Shown here piece by piece: positions 41,701 through 50,614 of a stretch of 64,000 nt of DNA (position 1 is its first letter; each line of letters opens with the position of its first letter). Source of the stretch: Hymenolepis diminuta (Eukaryota > Platyhelminthes > Cestoda > Cyclophyllidea > Hymenolepididae). Position numbers and translations under genes: made by a program. The stretch covers positions 186,001 through 250,000 of the forward strand of contig CAADRB010000062.1 in NCBI GenBank assembly GCA_900708905.1. Reading direction: 5' to 3'. The notes beneath the pieces were generated by a model. That model was not told the origin of the DNA. It saw only the letters and a program-made list of their open reading frames with translations, and did not search any database.

Positions 41701-42467
41701 ATTTTAGGATAACAAATAATTTTTGTTACAACTTAACTTATTAAACCAGATGATTCAGTGCACTGCAAATTGCTATTACATGAACCAGGTTTTGAAGTAG
41801 TTTTACGGCAAATTAGATTTAATGGATGGCACATAATAAGGACTATTTCAAAACACTAAGTGATTCAGTCTTAACCAAACTAACACTGACGTTCTAGTGT
41901 CAACGCATTCGAAGAAGAATTTTAAAATTATATACTACTTAAATAAGAAAATTGTGCCTGTTTCAATCTTTCGATGATTTACTTTTGTGTAACCCTGTTT
42001 TTTTGGTTAATATACGCTAATTCTATAATTAGATATATTAAATATATTGTTAAGTAATTAAATAAGTAATAACTGCATATTGCCTTTCCTAGTAAATATT
42101 GTATCAACATCTACTTGAGCTGATATTTTACCTTACACGAAAATGAATAAATGTCCTCAATATGGTACTCGTATTAAATTCATGATTTGCGCGTGTCAAA
42201 TACATGAAGGTATTTCCGTGGGAAGGAATAAGATTAAAAGGGTTAAATTAGTAAAAAGGGTATATGGTGGTCTACAGTTGAGCGAAAATGTCAGAAAAGA
42301 CGGAGGTTAGGTTTTAGCGGTAACACTGAAAGTAGTCGTAATCAGAGCTCGATTAAGATCCCTTAGGTTGTGGTTTCCTTAAGTTCTCTGTAACCAATTT
42401 TACCACAATAAGTAAAAGATGCTTATTCATTTACTTAAAATTTTAATGCAAATTTTGTTTTGCTTAC
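38779..42467. other. Intron or intergenic DNA, mostly featureless
   Basis: Apart from the probable solo LTR near 39.4 kb I see no gene. A 39-nt phase 1 frame at 40089-40127 (minus) encoding RRWQASHPNLLI has a usable donor (GTAAATTAT) but a poor acceptor, and is not annotated. Confidence 0.5.
39380..39870 (-). repeat. Probable solo LTR, related to the element at 63.4 kb
   Basis: The segment 39387-39550 matches 63429-63600 at clear similarity over about 165 bp, starting TGAGGGCTAACAAC and including GGAAGCGTAGGAG(T/C)CGGT. The match starts where the other copy abuts its gag leader, so this is LTR sequence without internal coding. The far boundary is uncertain; similarity fades after about 39590. 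An open frame of 142 codons on the minus strand here is taken as accidental. Confidence 0.5.
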
Positions 42468-42506
42468 GGCGGTGGCAGCTCTTACACCCATCGACCGCAT
42501 TTTGGG
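42468..42506 (-). CDS. Micro-exon, 39 nt, contains C-x2-C
   Basis: It encodes QNAVDGCKSCHR between phase 1 ends. The acceptor is TCTTTATTTATAG and the donor GTAAGCAAA, both strong. It is the last dense-cluster exon; the next firm exon downstream is about 11.7 kb away. Confidence 0.7.
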
Positions 42507-42789
42507 CTATAAATAAAGATTTTAATAATATTGGCTTTGTAAACACCTGTATTTTTATCAACTCCGTTATATCTCTGTTTTTTATTAGGGTTAAATTATT
42601 TGGTTACCTTTACATCCCAATTATGTGTTATATTTTGTTCCACTTACTTCAGCATTAGTTGACATTCGTCTTCCTAATAAAAAGATCAGAACATATGTAT
42701 TCCCTTAACTTTAACTATATCCTTCAACATTATTGATATAGACTTATTCCAATTACTGATAACAAAATTAAATAAATATTTGCATTCAC

Positions 42790-42834
42790 CTAAAGATCTG
42801 TCAGAAGGACCTTGTGTTTTGTTCCGTGGGCGGA
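42790..42834 (-). CDS. Micro-exon, 45 nt, basic
   Basis: It encodes RPRNKTQGPSDRSL between phase 1 ends. The acceptor is CACTCAATAACAG and the donor TTAG|GTGAATG. Confidence 0.6.
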   Translation of the reverse strand, partial: SAHGTKHKVLLTDL

Positions 42835-43032
42835 CTGTTATTGAGTGGGGGAGTTAAAATTCAAATATAATCATTGTATGCGACAAATATTTCCCCAATA
42901 AACAAAATAGGTTGGAAATAAAGAATCAAATGATCACAATGAAACATAAAAAAGTAATTTGCTGAAAATAAAGCCGAAGCAAAACGGGTTTAAACTATTT
43001 AGATGAGTTATTTTTTGCACTACCTTGTCTAC

Positions 43033-43098
43033 CTTGAGGTCTGGCCGGGTCGTCCTCCTCGTACTCGTATATTTCTACAATATGCGTGTGGGGATTTT
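43033..43098 (-). CDS. Micro-exon, 66 nt, acidic
   Basis: The peptide starts NPHTHIVE and continues IYEYEEDDPARPQ. The acceptor is CATATTTAG. Two donors 9 nt apart (CAAG|GTAGAC and CAAG|GTAGTG, the latter making the exon start at 43024) both preserve phase 1, a tandem alternative-donor arrangement. Confidence 0.8.
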
Positions 43099-43190
43099 CT
43101 AAATATGTCGTATATACTGTAACGGAGTGCGCAGTACGAATAAAAGGAAAAATTTGTGTATGAAATGTGAGAAAATATACGTATACCCAC

Positions 43191-43241
43191 CCTTCCTATT
43201 GGGACGACGTGAATTGCGACGCTGAACCTCTATAGGTTCAT
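43191..43241 (-). CDS. Micro-exon, 51 nt, basic
   Basis: It encodes EPIEVQRRNSRRPNRK between phase 1 ends. The acceptor is ATGGTTTTAG and the donor AAGG|GTGGGTAT. Confidence 0.75.
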
Positions 43242-43309
43242 CTAAAACCATATTACTTAAATTAATATAAGTAGAGAGAAATTAATAGCACGTAAATTGA
43301 AGCTTTTAC

Positions 43310-43351
43310 ATGTATCCTCGGAATAGTCGGACGGTTCGGAGGACTCCGTCC
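43310..43351 (-). CDS. Micro-exon, 42 nt, acidic/serine
   Basis: It encodes TESSEPSDYSEDT between phase 1 ends. The acceptor is TACTGTCTTGTAG and the donor GTAAAAGCT. The intron downstream is 68 nt, the shortest here. Confidence 0.8.
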
Positions 43352-43494
43352 CTACAAGACAGTAATAACAAATTATTTTTTAATAAATACAATGGCTCGG
43401 ACGATAAGATTAGTTCATTATCTGCCCCTAAGAGGAGGCAATAGTTTGTTGTTAGTTCGTTGTGTCTAATGTGAACTTTGAAATGAACGCGTAC

Positions 43495-43533
43495 AAGATT
43501 CTGAAGAGTAATTGTCTTCAACTCGTATCCTCC
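43495..43533 (-). CDS. Micro-exon, 39 nt (57 nt with alternative donor)
   Basis: It encodes RIRVEDNYSSES after an excellent acceptor (TTCTTGTTTAACTCAG). The donor is ambiguous: GTACGC gives 39 nt, and GTTCAC (exon from 43477) gives 57 nt. Both keep phase 1. Confidence 0.5.
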
Positions 43534-43621
43534 CTGAGTTAAACAAGAATGCATCAACATAATGAGTAGTAGAAAATAAATGTGCAGGAAAAGAAAACAA
43601 ATTTTGGCTATAATAACTTAC

Positions 43622-43651
43622 TTATTCTAGCATCGTCATCGTTCTGCCTCG
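43622..43651 (-). CDS. Micro-exon, 30 nt, acidic
   Basis: It encodes RQNDDDARI between phase 1 ends. The acceptor is TTTTATTTTAAG and the donor GTAAGTTAT. Confidence 0.75.
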   Translation of the reverse strand, partial: RGRTMTMLE

Positions 43652-43723
43652 CTTAAAATAAAAGGGAAAAGAAGGCTATTAGTCTCTATTTCTGACAAAA
43701 TTATCTAAGGATGTTCAACTAAC

Positions 43724-43756
43724 ATAGTCGAGTAGTGGTTTTGCGTTCTACAACCT
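43724..43756 (-). CDS. Micro-exon, 33 nt, basic
   Basis: It encodes VVERKTTTRL between phase 1 ends. The acceptor is one of the strongest in the window (ATTACTTTTTTTACAG). The donor GTTAGTTGA is weaker, like the one at 48023. Confidence 0.6.
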
Positions 43757-43872
43757 CTGTAAAAAAAGTAATTCTTCGTTTATAATTTCCATCATTCAAA
43801 ATGTTAGCTCGGAGGAATAAGAAAGTGGCTGTTATTTCAAGACAGCAGGCTGCAAAAGCTAGCTAAACATAC

Positions 43873-43881
43873 CTTGGTATT
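43873..43881 (-). CDS. Micro-exon, 9 nt
   Basis: AATACCAAG sits between a good acceptor (GATAATTCTTTAAG) and a strong donor (GTATGTTTA). In phase 1 it adds Tyr-Gln plus a split codon. The size is extreme, so transcript evidence would be needed. Confidence 0.5.
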
Positions 43882-43970
43882 CTTAAAGAATTATCAAATG
43901 ATTTATTATTCAATACAACGGAATGTTACTTAAATCATCTGAGTAGCAATGAAAATGTTAATGTGCTTAC

Positions 43971-44006
43971 GTTGTTTGCCACGCCTTCGGGGAGCTTCGT
44001 TGGGAA
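43971..44006 (-). CDS. Micro-exon, 36 nt, basic
   Basis: It encodes PNEAPRRRGKQ between phase 1 ends. The acceptor is TTAATTTTAG and the donor GTAAGCACA. Confidence 0.75.
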
Positions 44007-44163
44007 CTAAAATTAATGAAATTATTAATAAATACACCACTTTCGATCATTAGAAACAGATAATAGAGCAAGCAGGAATTTTATTTATATAATTTCGGCC
44101 AAGTTTTGTGGTGCTTGTGATAATTTTTGAAATTTGAAGCTCATGAGTGGTTAGCTAACTCAC

Positions 44164-44196
44164 GTGATTTTATACCATGATTTTTGCGACCATTAC
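44164..44196 (-). CDS. Micro-exon, 33 nt, basic
   Basis: It encodes NGRKNHGIKS between phase 1 ends. The acceptor is CAAATGTTATCAG and the donor GTGAGTTAG. Confidence 0.7.
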
Positions 44197-44309
44197 CTGA
44201 TAACATTTGAACACAATTAGTAAAAAAATCAATCATTTCGATTTCGATTTCGCTATATCTATAATTTATCGTTTGACTTCTACCAAAAATAAATTAAGTA
44301 AACTGAGGT

Positions 44310-44750
44310 TTAAAAGATAACTGGAAGGAATGCTTGCTTAAGGTCAAGACTAAGGCCAAATAATCAAGAACGTCTTCAAGAGCATAAATCTTCACCTCAA
44401 ATGAATTTGAACGAAAACAACAAAGTCTGGGGATTTCAACTGTGTGTAACTCTCCGCTTTTGGACTATTACCGGGATCAGTGTTCAATAGGAATAATGCT
44501 CACCTAGGAATTCAAACGCCCAATTTCCAGTTACCTTAAACGTTAACAGGTCAAGGGTGATAGAAATACTACGCTTCAGAAAAAAGCACCACAACATTTC
44601 TGTTAGATCCACTGCAAATCTTTCCAAAGGATCTTTATTTAAAAAACAGTAGGATATTCTTTCAAGCTAATTTAGTGAAGACAAAATCTACTCAACCCTT
44701 TTCCAACTTAGATATCCATGCATCCTCTCCTCCAAAAGGTACAATGCGCA
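44310..44750. repeat. Diverged dispersed repeat, copy A
   Basis: By eye this segment aligns with 56995-57475 on the same strand. Shared pieces include AACTGGAAGGAATGCTTGCT versus GACTGGAAAGAAGGCTTTCT, the following GTCAAGACTA(A/G)GGC, the CATAAATCTTCACCTCAA type block and a distal AAAGCAGTA-like block. No coding signal is evident; the family is unknown. It occupies most of the exon-free gap 44197-45133. Confidence 0.45.
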
Positions 44751-45133
44751 ATCTAAAAGAAATTTAACCATAATTATAATTTTGTTGCCAGCACCATCCT
44801 GTAGCCAATTATGATTTAACGCTTTTAACAATACCGTATTTGGAGGGCCTATCAGATATCTTGGAAGAAACAGGTAATTCAGAGGATTTAATTAAGTTTA
44901 TTGTTGAACTTATAAATTGAATATTGTGTCAAGAATACTCTAACTGAATAGTAAATAAGGCAAAATATCTATAACTTTTACATTTAAAATTTCACTGAAA
45001 CCGTAAGTAATTGCTAAACTTTTTTAATAGGTCATAAAGGTAGTATTGGAAACGTTGATATTTTACGAAGAATTCATTTTAAAATTCAATTTTCTCCAAT
45101 TGCCTGAGGACCGTAAGTGTATTTAAATGTTAC

Positions 45134-45151
45134 CTCTGCTATATTTGTTTT
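45134..45151 (-). CDS. Possible 18-nt micro-exon
   Basis: It would encode NKYSR with phase 1 ends, between ATTTTAATTAGAG and donor GTAACATTT. The sites are plausible, but phase was used in selecting it. Confidence 0.35.
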
Positions 45152-45290
45152 CTCTAATTAAAATACTACTAATTGTTTACTTTACTCATGTTATCAATAA
45201 ATGCACAAGAGTTAATCATTTTTCTTGCGATATCTTATCACTATATAGAGCCAAACATCAGTTTATTTGGTTAAAGACTGATTTTCTTAC

Positions 45291-45329
45291 CTGATCGTCG
45301 CCGGGGCTTCGTGTCTACTGAGATTTCAC
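45291..45329 (-). CDS. Micro-exon, 39 nt, basic C-terminal half
   Basis: It encodes EISVDTKPRRRS between phase 1 ends. The acceptor is AATTTTAAG and the donor TCAG|GTAAGAAA. Confidence 0.75.
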
Positions 45330-45432
45330 CTTAAAATTAATCAACAAATAGAATTAGGGACACAAATTTTAATGGTAAAAGTTCTTCCTTATTTTTCACT
45401 ACACTTTTTCAACAGCCAAATAAAAAATTTAC

Positions 45433-45471
45433 TATTATATTCATCTTCATTGCTGTCGAAATCGGGGTACT
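45433..45471 (-). CDS. Micro-exon, 39 nt, acidic
   Basis: It encodes YPDFDSNEDEYN between phase 1 ends. The acceptor is TATTTTTATAG and the donor GTAAATTTT. The 79-nt intron upstream separates it from the strongly basic exon at 45551, a clear charge alternation. Confidence 0.75.
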
Positions 45472-45550
45472 CTATAAAAATATAAATAGAATTTAAATTA
45501 ACTACTCAAGAGCACTATAAATATATTTCATTATGCGAGTTTATTGCTAC

Positions 45551-45610
45551 CTGGTTCTCGTCTTGTTCTTGGTACTTCTCGTTTGCCATCTCTTTGAGGC
45601 CGTCTTGGTC
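45551..45610 (-). CDS. Micro-exon, 60 nt, strongly basic
   Basis: It encodes PRRPQRDGKREVPRTRREP between phase 1 ends. The acceptor is GACTTTAG and the donor CCAG|GTAGCAAT. Seven of 19 residues are arginine. Confidence 0.8.
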
Positions 45611-45725
45611 CTAAAGTCAAACAGAGTTTACAATATCAGAAATTTTAAAGTATTTAGATCCAAATTCAATGGCATTTACATCATTAAGCTATTTTGCCTT
45701 ATGCATTAAAATTATATATTACTAC

Positions 45726-45740
45726 GCTTCGAAGAGTATT
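45726..45740 (-). CDS. Possible 15-nt micro-exon
   Basis: It would encode YSSK with phase 1 ends, between TTTAACAAAAG and a donor GTAGTAATA. It is short enough to arise by chance. Confidence 0.3.
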
Positions 45741-45896
45741 CTTTTGTTAAATTTTAAGTGATAAAACATTTTTAAATATTGACTTTTTATTTTTTCCCCA
45801 AATAATGTTGTTAGACCTATTTTTGATAATTAATTAAATTAAAATTTGCATGGCGTTCACTTCTCATCTTACATAGTGTTCTAGATATTAACTTAC

Positions 45897-45932
45897 CGGC
45901 TTGTTTGGGAGCTTTTGCATTTTGAGGTCGGT
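45897..45932 (-). CDS. Micro-exon, 36 nt, basic
   Basis: It encodes RPQNAKAPKQA between phase 1 ends. The acceptor is ACTTTCTAG and the donor GTAAGTTAA. Confidence 0.75.
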
Positions 45933-46115
45933 CTAGAAAGTAGTAATAAGTTTTAAATTATACATTAAGTTAATTTAAGTATTGCGTTGCGTGAATTATT
46001 GGATTATTTGATGTTCGTTTTCTAAAATCATATTCATTTGCTTGGTTCAAGAAAGCCCAAACTTTTTGCTCAAATCAATGAATTAAATCAGTAGTCTAAT
46101 CATCACCAAAATTAC

Positions 46116-46169
46116 CCGATATCTCGAGTTTCGGATGTGGCTTCTGTTGACGATTTCTTCGAAAACTGG
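46116..46169 (-). CDS. Micro-exon, 54 nt, basic
   Basis: It encodes SFRRNRQQKPHPKLEIS between phase 1 ends. The acceptor is TTGATAATAG and the donor GTAATTTTG. The intron to the exon upstream is 72 nt. Confidence 0.75.
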
Positions 46170-46241
46170 CTATTATCAATTAAAGGCGGTTTAAACTTAA
46201 TAGAGATTTGAAAATCAAGATAAACAAAAAATTGGAATTAC

Positions 46242-46298
46242 CACTCCGTGTAGATTTAGATGGTTGTCGTCCACTTGGTCTTTCTCGAGGTGAAGCAG
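46242..46298 (-). CDS. Micro-exon, 57 nt, basic
   Basis: It encodes ASPRERPSGRQPSKSTRS between phase 1 ends. The acceptor is TAATTTAG and the donor GTAATTCCA. Confidence 0.75.
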
Positions 46299-46419
46299 CT
46301 AAATTATCAATAAATAAAGCTGAATCATAAATAACGCTACAAGCATAAATTAAATTTAAAAATAAAAATATGCATTATTTAGGGGATTTTTTCATATTTT
46401 AATGACAAAATAGGATCAC

Positions 46420-46446
46420 CTTCATCTTCAGTCAAACTTTCGTCTT
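46420..46446 (-). CDS. Micro-exon, 27 nt, acidic
   Basis: It encodes DESLTEDE between phase 1 ends. The acceptor is CGCCATTTCAG and the donor GAAG|GTGATCC. It is the same length as its acidic neighbour at 46536-46562. Confidence 0.7.
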
Positions 46447-46535
46447 CTGAAATGGCGAAAAATGCATTTTACTCAATAATTTTCATTTAATTATTTATTT
46501 TTTAAATTTCATTATAATTCATTTAATCAGCTTAC

Positions 46536-46562
46536 CATCATCTTCATCGTAATATTTGCCAT
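46536..46562 (-). CDS. Micro-exon, 27 nt, acidic
   Basis: It encodes GKYYDEDD between phase 1 ends. The acceptor is TAATTTAG and the donor GTAAGCTG. Confidence 0.75.
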
Positions 46563-46727
46563 CTAAATTAATTAACATTTTACAAAACGTCAAACCAATC
46601 ATAAATGGCACTTTCCGAAAATCGATTAGAACGTGGGTACATTTCAAGGTCAAACAGTTTTATATTAGTCCAATTGTGTTAAATCTAGGGAGTAGAGAGC
46701 GAGAAACCGCGTTACAGACCAACTTAC

Positions 46728-46760
46728 GAGGTCGACTTCTTCGCCCTCTTGAGGCATGTT
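46728..46760 (-). CDS. Micro-exon, 33 nt, basic
   Basis: It encodes HASRGRRSRP between phase 1 ends. The acceptor is CTTACTTCAG and the donor GTAAGTTGG. Confidence 0.75.
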
Positions 46761-46937
46761 CTGAAGTAAGTAAACTCAAATTATACTTGCTGGCACCCTG
46801 GATCAAAACCAGTGCTCTGTTAACGTTGATTAATTTGTGTAAATACAGCAATTGTTCAGCGAGGGATTTGAATTATCAGGGTTTGAAAGCTTAATGTGCT
46901 TTATTTAAGGAGAGCCAAAGCGTGCCAATTAACTTAC

Positions 46938-46967
46938 GTGGTCTTCTCGAATAGGGACTTTGACCAG
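46938..46967 (-). CDS. Micro-exon, 30 nt, basic
   Basis: It encodes GQSPYSRRP between phase 1 ends. The acceptor is ATTACCTTCAG and the donor GTAAGTTAAT. Confidence 0.75.
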
Positions 46968-47167
46968 CTGAAGGTAATAGTAATGTTGATTATTTTGCAT
47001 AAGTAATAGACCACCTCAGAGTTAGCGAATTCAATCCTAACTCATTCCTTTTAATCAATATTAATATTAATACTGTTTAATTTCGGAATGGTTTAATATG
47101 GGTCTCTTTTTTGGGAGGAACCAGGATGTCTTCTATTTTGTTTTCCTCTATTAATGGGTATCTTTCA

Positions 47168-47330
47168 ATGAGGTGGCTCGGCAACCAACGTGCACATCTG
47201 ATGATTCAGAGGCCACAAGATCAATGCTCATCGGTGCAACCCAATTAGGGGATTGGCCAACCGCAAAGGTTAATTCCAGTCAACAAAGGGGAGGACAGAT
47301 TATGAATTTCTCTCCATTGTCGTAAGAATT
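47168..47330 (+). repeat. tRNA-derived SINE head (in intron)
   Basis: From about 47170 the plus strand resembles a tRNA: an A-box-like GGTGGCTCGGC, an anticodon-arm region around CTGATGATTCAGAGG, and a B-box-like GATCAATGC at about 47219. The layout matches the SINE head near 26.1 kb in the opposite orientation. The 3' limit is a guess. It lies in the longest gap within the cluster (46968-47911), where I see no exon. Confidence 0.45.
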
Positions 47331-47911
47331 CACAACACTTGACGTGAGGACTCAGCAGGTTTTTTATGAACACAGAAAAATCCATTCATGTTTATTTAGC
47401 CGCTGTGGCTGGATAGATTCCAATTGGATTTGTTTACATAGGTTGAATTTTAATCCCTGAGAGAAATTGACGTTTGTTGGGAAACTATTCAACATTGTTT
47501 TTTTAAGTTTTTGAAAGTAGTGGAATATTTAAATCACTTTAAATGTATCGTCTTGATCTCGTTTGTTATATCTCTGTGGAGATGGAGATTGCATACGATG
47601 ATCGACCGAAATGCATTTTTTCAGTTATTACTTCATATTCGGAAATATTACGTCTCGATAATTTAGATTTAGGCACTATCACGATATTCATTATTAATTA
47701 TGACTCTTAAATTCTGTTAGCGTGTTTTGTATTAACAGTGATTGCTGGTTTAAATACGAATTTAATGGATTAGATAAGAGCTTGCCTGTGTTCATTTTGC
47801 ACCGTCGGCAAATGTAATTTTCTAAGTTGTGGAAATAATATCATGGAACATCAACTACTTTTTAATTAAGTCTATCACTTATCGCTATTCTTTAGCAAAA
47901 ATTGCTCTTAC

Positions 47912-47950
47912 CTTCCTCCATTTTGCAATCTTCACAAATATAGAAACTGT
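47912..47950 (-). CDS. Micro-exon, 39 nt, contains C-x2-C
   Basis: It encodes SFYICEDCKMEE. The acceptor is very good (TTTTCTACTTACAG) and so is the donor (GTAAGAGCA). The C-x2-C pair recurs at 42468-42506 and in both Ser-rich exons. Confidence 0.75.
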
Positions 47951-48022
47951 CTGTAAGTAGAAAAATATATTAAGCATTTGTTTCTGGAATGCGTAATGCA
48001 ATATAATTTCAGTGAAATTAAC

Positions 48023-48088
48023 CATTTTCAGTACTCTCATCATAGGAGTCTTCTGAGTTGTTGAGAACCTTGTCAAAGTAAGTGTCGC
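48023..48088 (-). CDS. Micro-exon, 66 nt, acidic
   Basis: The peptide starts DTYFDKVLNN and ends SEDSYDESTEN, an acidic Ser/Tyr block. The acceptor is ATTTTAG and the donor GTTAATTTC, less canonical than the rest. Phase 1 at both ends. Confidence 0.7.
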
Positions 48089-48165
48089 CTAAAATTATAA
48101 CAAAATTAGTCAAATTTTACAAAAGACTTCTGTGTCAAAGATTTTTACTTATTATCTTAATTTAC

Positions 48166-48234
48166 GTGCAGGTCGATTAAATTTGGGTGGAGGTTGACGC
48201 CTTTGAACTATCATGTGACTTTTTACCTGATAGA
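48166..48234 (-). CDS. Micro-exon, 69 nt, basic/proline
   Basis: The frame starts YQVKSHMIV and continues QRRQPPPKFNRPA, with phase 1 ends. The acceptor is TATTTTCAG and the donor GTAAATTAAG. An internal CAG|GTAAAA could act as an alternative donor or acceptor, but using it as an acceptor would bring a TAA into phase. Confidence 0.65.
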
Positions 48235-48319
48235 CTGAAAATAATCGCGATTGTTTAAATGAGCCCAAAGTCCGGTGTGTGTTTTAATAATCCAAGGTTA
48301 GGCATAAAATTGCACTTAC

Positions 48320-48346
48320 TTCCAGAATCAGTATCCGAACCTTGAC
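48320..48346 (-). CDS. Micro-exon, 27 nt, acidic/serine
   Basis: It encodes QGSDTDSG between phase 1 ends. The acceptor is AATTATTTAG and the donor GTAAGTGCA. Confidence 0.75.
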
Positions 48347-48421
48347 CTAAATAATTGAAATAAATATGGATAAATTCAAATTTATTTCAATCATTATTTT
48401 GGCAACAATAATTCTGCTTAC

Positions 48422-48472
48422 CTCCTTGTGGTCTGCGCCTTGATTGTGAACCAGTGGGATTTTTCCTATCAG
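48422..48472 (-). CDS. Micro-exon, 51 nt, basic
   Basis: It encodes DRKNPTGSQSRRRPQG between phase 1 ends. The acceptor is CTTTCAG and the donor GGAG|GTAAGCAG. The intron to the next exon downstream is only 75 nt. Confidence 0.8.
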
Positions 48473-48562
48473 CTGAAAGTCACAGATCGGTGTTTTGTTT
48501 TAATCAGTCTCAAAAATTATAACCTATCGGTTTCTTAAAACTTATATTTCTTAAAAATTTAC

Positions 48563-48601
48563 CTTCTGGGGCCGGTTTTTGCGAATTGGTTCTCCTTGGA
48601 G
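48563..48601 (-). CDS. Micro-exon, 39 nt, basic
   Basis: It encodes PRRTNSQKPAPE between phase 1 ends. The acceptor is CCATTTAG and the donor GTAAATTTT. It is an Arg/Pro/Gln-type block with no stop in phase. Confidence 0.75.
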
Positions 48602-49361
48602 CTAAATGGTAAAATCGGCTCAATTTTTTAAAACAGTCTATTAAAACCAGTCACATACCATCGGCATTAAACTTAAATTTTTAGAAGTTAATTAGCACCT
48701 TGAGTATGATTGAATCTGCATTTAACAGTTATGTAATAACGGTTAAAGGAAGTGGCTTCAAAGGGGAAACTAATTTAATTATTCTTTACAACTTTTTATG
48801 AATGGTTAAAAATTCAATTTCTTCATTAAGATAAACACCATGCTAAAGAATAAACATCTTCAATTGTTAATATTATTTCAAAATACACTTCAAGAGAAAT
48901 TCCGTTTAAATAAGTTCATCACAATTATAAATAAATTCGCTTAATAATGTCAAATTAGTTATCAAATAAGTATTAGGCATAATTTAACAAAATTTCATTG
49001 CATATTATTTAGATAAAAATCATTATTATCTCACACTTCCCAAAGAATTATATTAATTTGCATCTTCATCCCAATTTTTATGCATAAACGAGGGCTATTG
49101 TCACACTTTCGGTTAATTAAATAAATCAATCACGCTGTATGCACAACAAAAGTTGTGATGCACTGCGATGGAAATCCGCGAATTAGTGCTAGAATTCAAT
49201 GAGTAATTCAGCAGATCTTCTCATTGGTGTGGCTCATATAGCATGTGTTAGGTTTAAGACGACAACAATGCAGAAAGAGGATGAGACAAACGATTAAGCA
49301 AACGGAAAGTGGTTAACATTTATGTTTCTTCTCAAATAGCTAAATAGGCTTTCTTACTTAC

Positions 49362-49400
49362 GCGAACTGCCCGAAATGTCGTATCTTTGGTAATGAAAAT
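49362..49400 (-). CDS. Micro-exon, 39 nt
   Basis: It encodes FHYQRYDISGSS between phase 1 ends. The acceptor is TTGTACAATTAAG and the donor is GTAAGTAAG, one of the best in the locus. Confidence 0.6.
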
Positions 49401-49879
49401 CTTAATTGTACAAAAATGGAATTGAACCGTGAATATATTTTTCTCAGTCGTAAGATGAATGGTTTATAACTAGATAAATTTCAAGCTATAAAACGCCGTC
49501 AGGTAGATCAAAAGATTAAAGTCTATCGAGTATCAATGTCTGTATATTAATAAGTGTTTTCATCGATAGTTTTGGTGTCATATCTCGCATTTTTTCATGG
49601 TTGGAATGATAGTTGAATGTTAAAATATCAAATAAGAAAATTAAGAGCTGATTGAAGAAAAAGGAAATAAATGGTATGTAGAAGTAATAGACTGATAGTT
49701 GCGAAGATGAGGATAACTATTGAACTGACTAACTTAGGATACCTGTTTTTTTCATATTCCCCCGTTTAAAGGAGTTTCTCTGAGGGACTAAGATTTTATC
49801 AATGCAAATGACAGTTAATCTACAATATATACTTAATAAAATTTATATTAAAATAAAAAGAGACTATGCAACTCACTAC

Positions 49880-49903
49880 CCATACGCTTTGATACAACCT
49901 GTG
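49880..49903 (-). CDS. Micro-exon, 24 nt
   Basis: It encodes QVVSKRM between phase 1 ends. The acceptor is CCACTCCAG and the donor GTAGTGAG. An in-frame ATG 12 nt upstream gives MPTPAQVVSKRM, so this could alternatively be a start exon. Confidence 0.5.
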
Positions 49904-50614
49904 CTGGAGTGGGCATGTTAATACAAAATTAGACGAATAACTCTGGACTGACGCGTGAAAACGAGGAGTTGTTTAATGTCTTTGTGATCTGAGATGCCTT
50001 GGCACAGCCCTAAAAGAGGTTTATTCCTGTCTTCTATTGGTTAGATCCAGTTGATGAGTAGATACCTTTGCACCCCATGATTTTGAGCACCCAGTTAAAT
50101 CTCTCTAGGTTATGCACACGACTTTTAAACATTAATTATGCATAGTAGATTACTAATAAGATTACTTCTACCTTTGGAGTGCAGCCTGTTTTATTCATGT
50201 GGCCTACATTCTACTAGTAGTTTAATAATTAGGAGAAAGAGGATGTCTGACACAGCTAATTGAACAATTAAATAAAGAGAGAAAATTTAAACTCATTAGG
50301 GCTATTTTAATCAAGTTTGGACTGAATTCTAAATCAACGCACAACTTAAGAACATCCAAAAAACGTCGGGAAACCAGCTCCACCAACTTAAAATACATTA
50401 GATATCATTCATTCATAAGTGTATCATAACGAAATAATACCATATTGAAATCAAATATATATTATTTTTCGTGGCTGCCAAATTTTTTTTCGTTAATATT
50501 TATTTATGCTCGATTATATAACCAAATCATCTTTTGATACTAAATTTATGTTGACTTCGTTATAAATCAAAGACGTAAATATTTAATTCGCAAATTAAAT
50601 ATATGCATACTTAC

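Noticed and set aside
44514..44544. Candidate exon between GTGAGC and TTTAAG sites
   Set aside because: 31 nt is not divisible by three, and a stop occurs in phase; it also lies in a dispersed repeat.
46556..46894. 112-codon plus-strand frame
   Set aside because: It overlaps two well-supported minus-strand micro-exons and has no features of its own.
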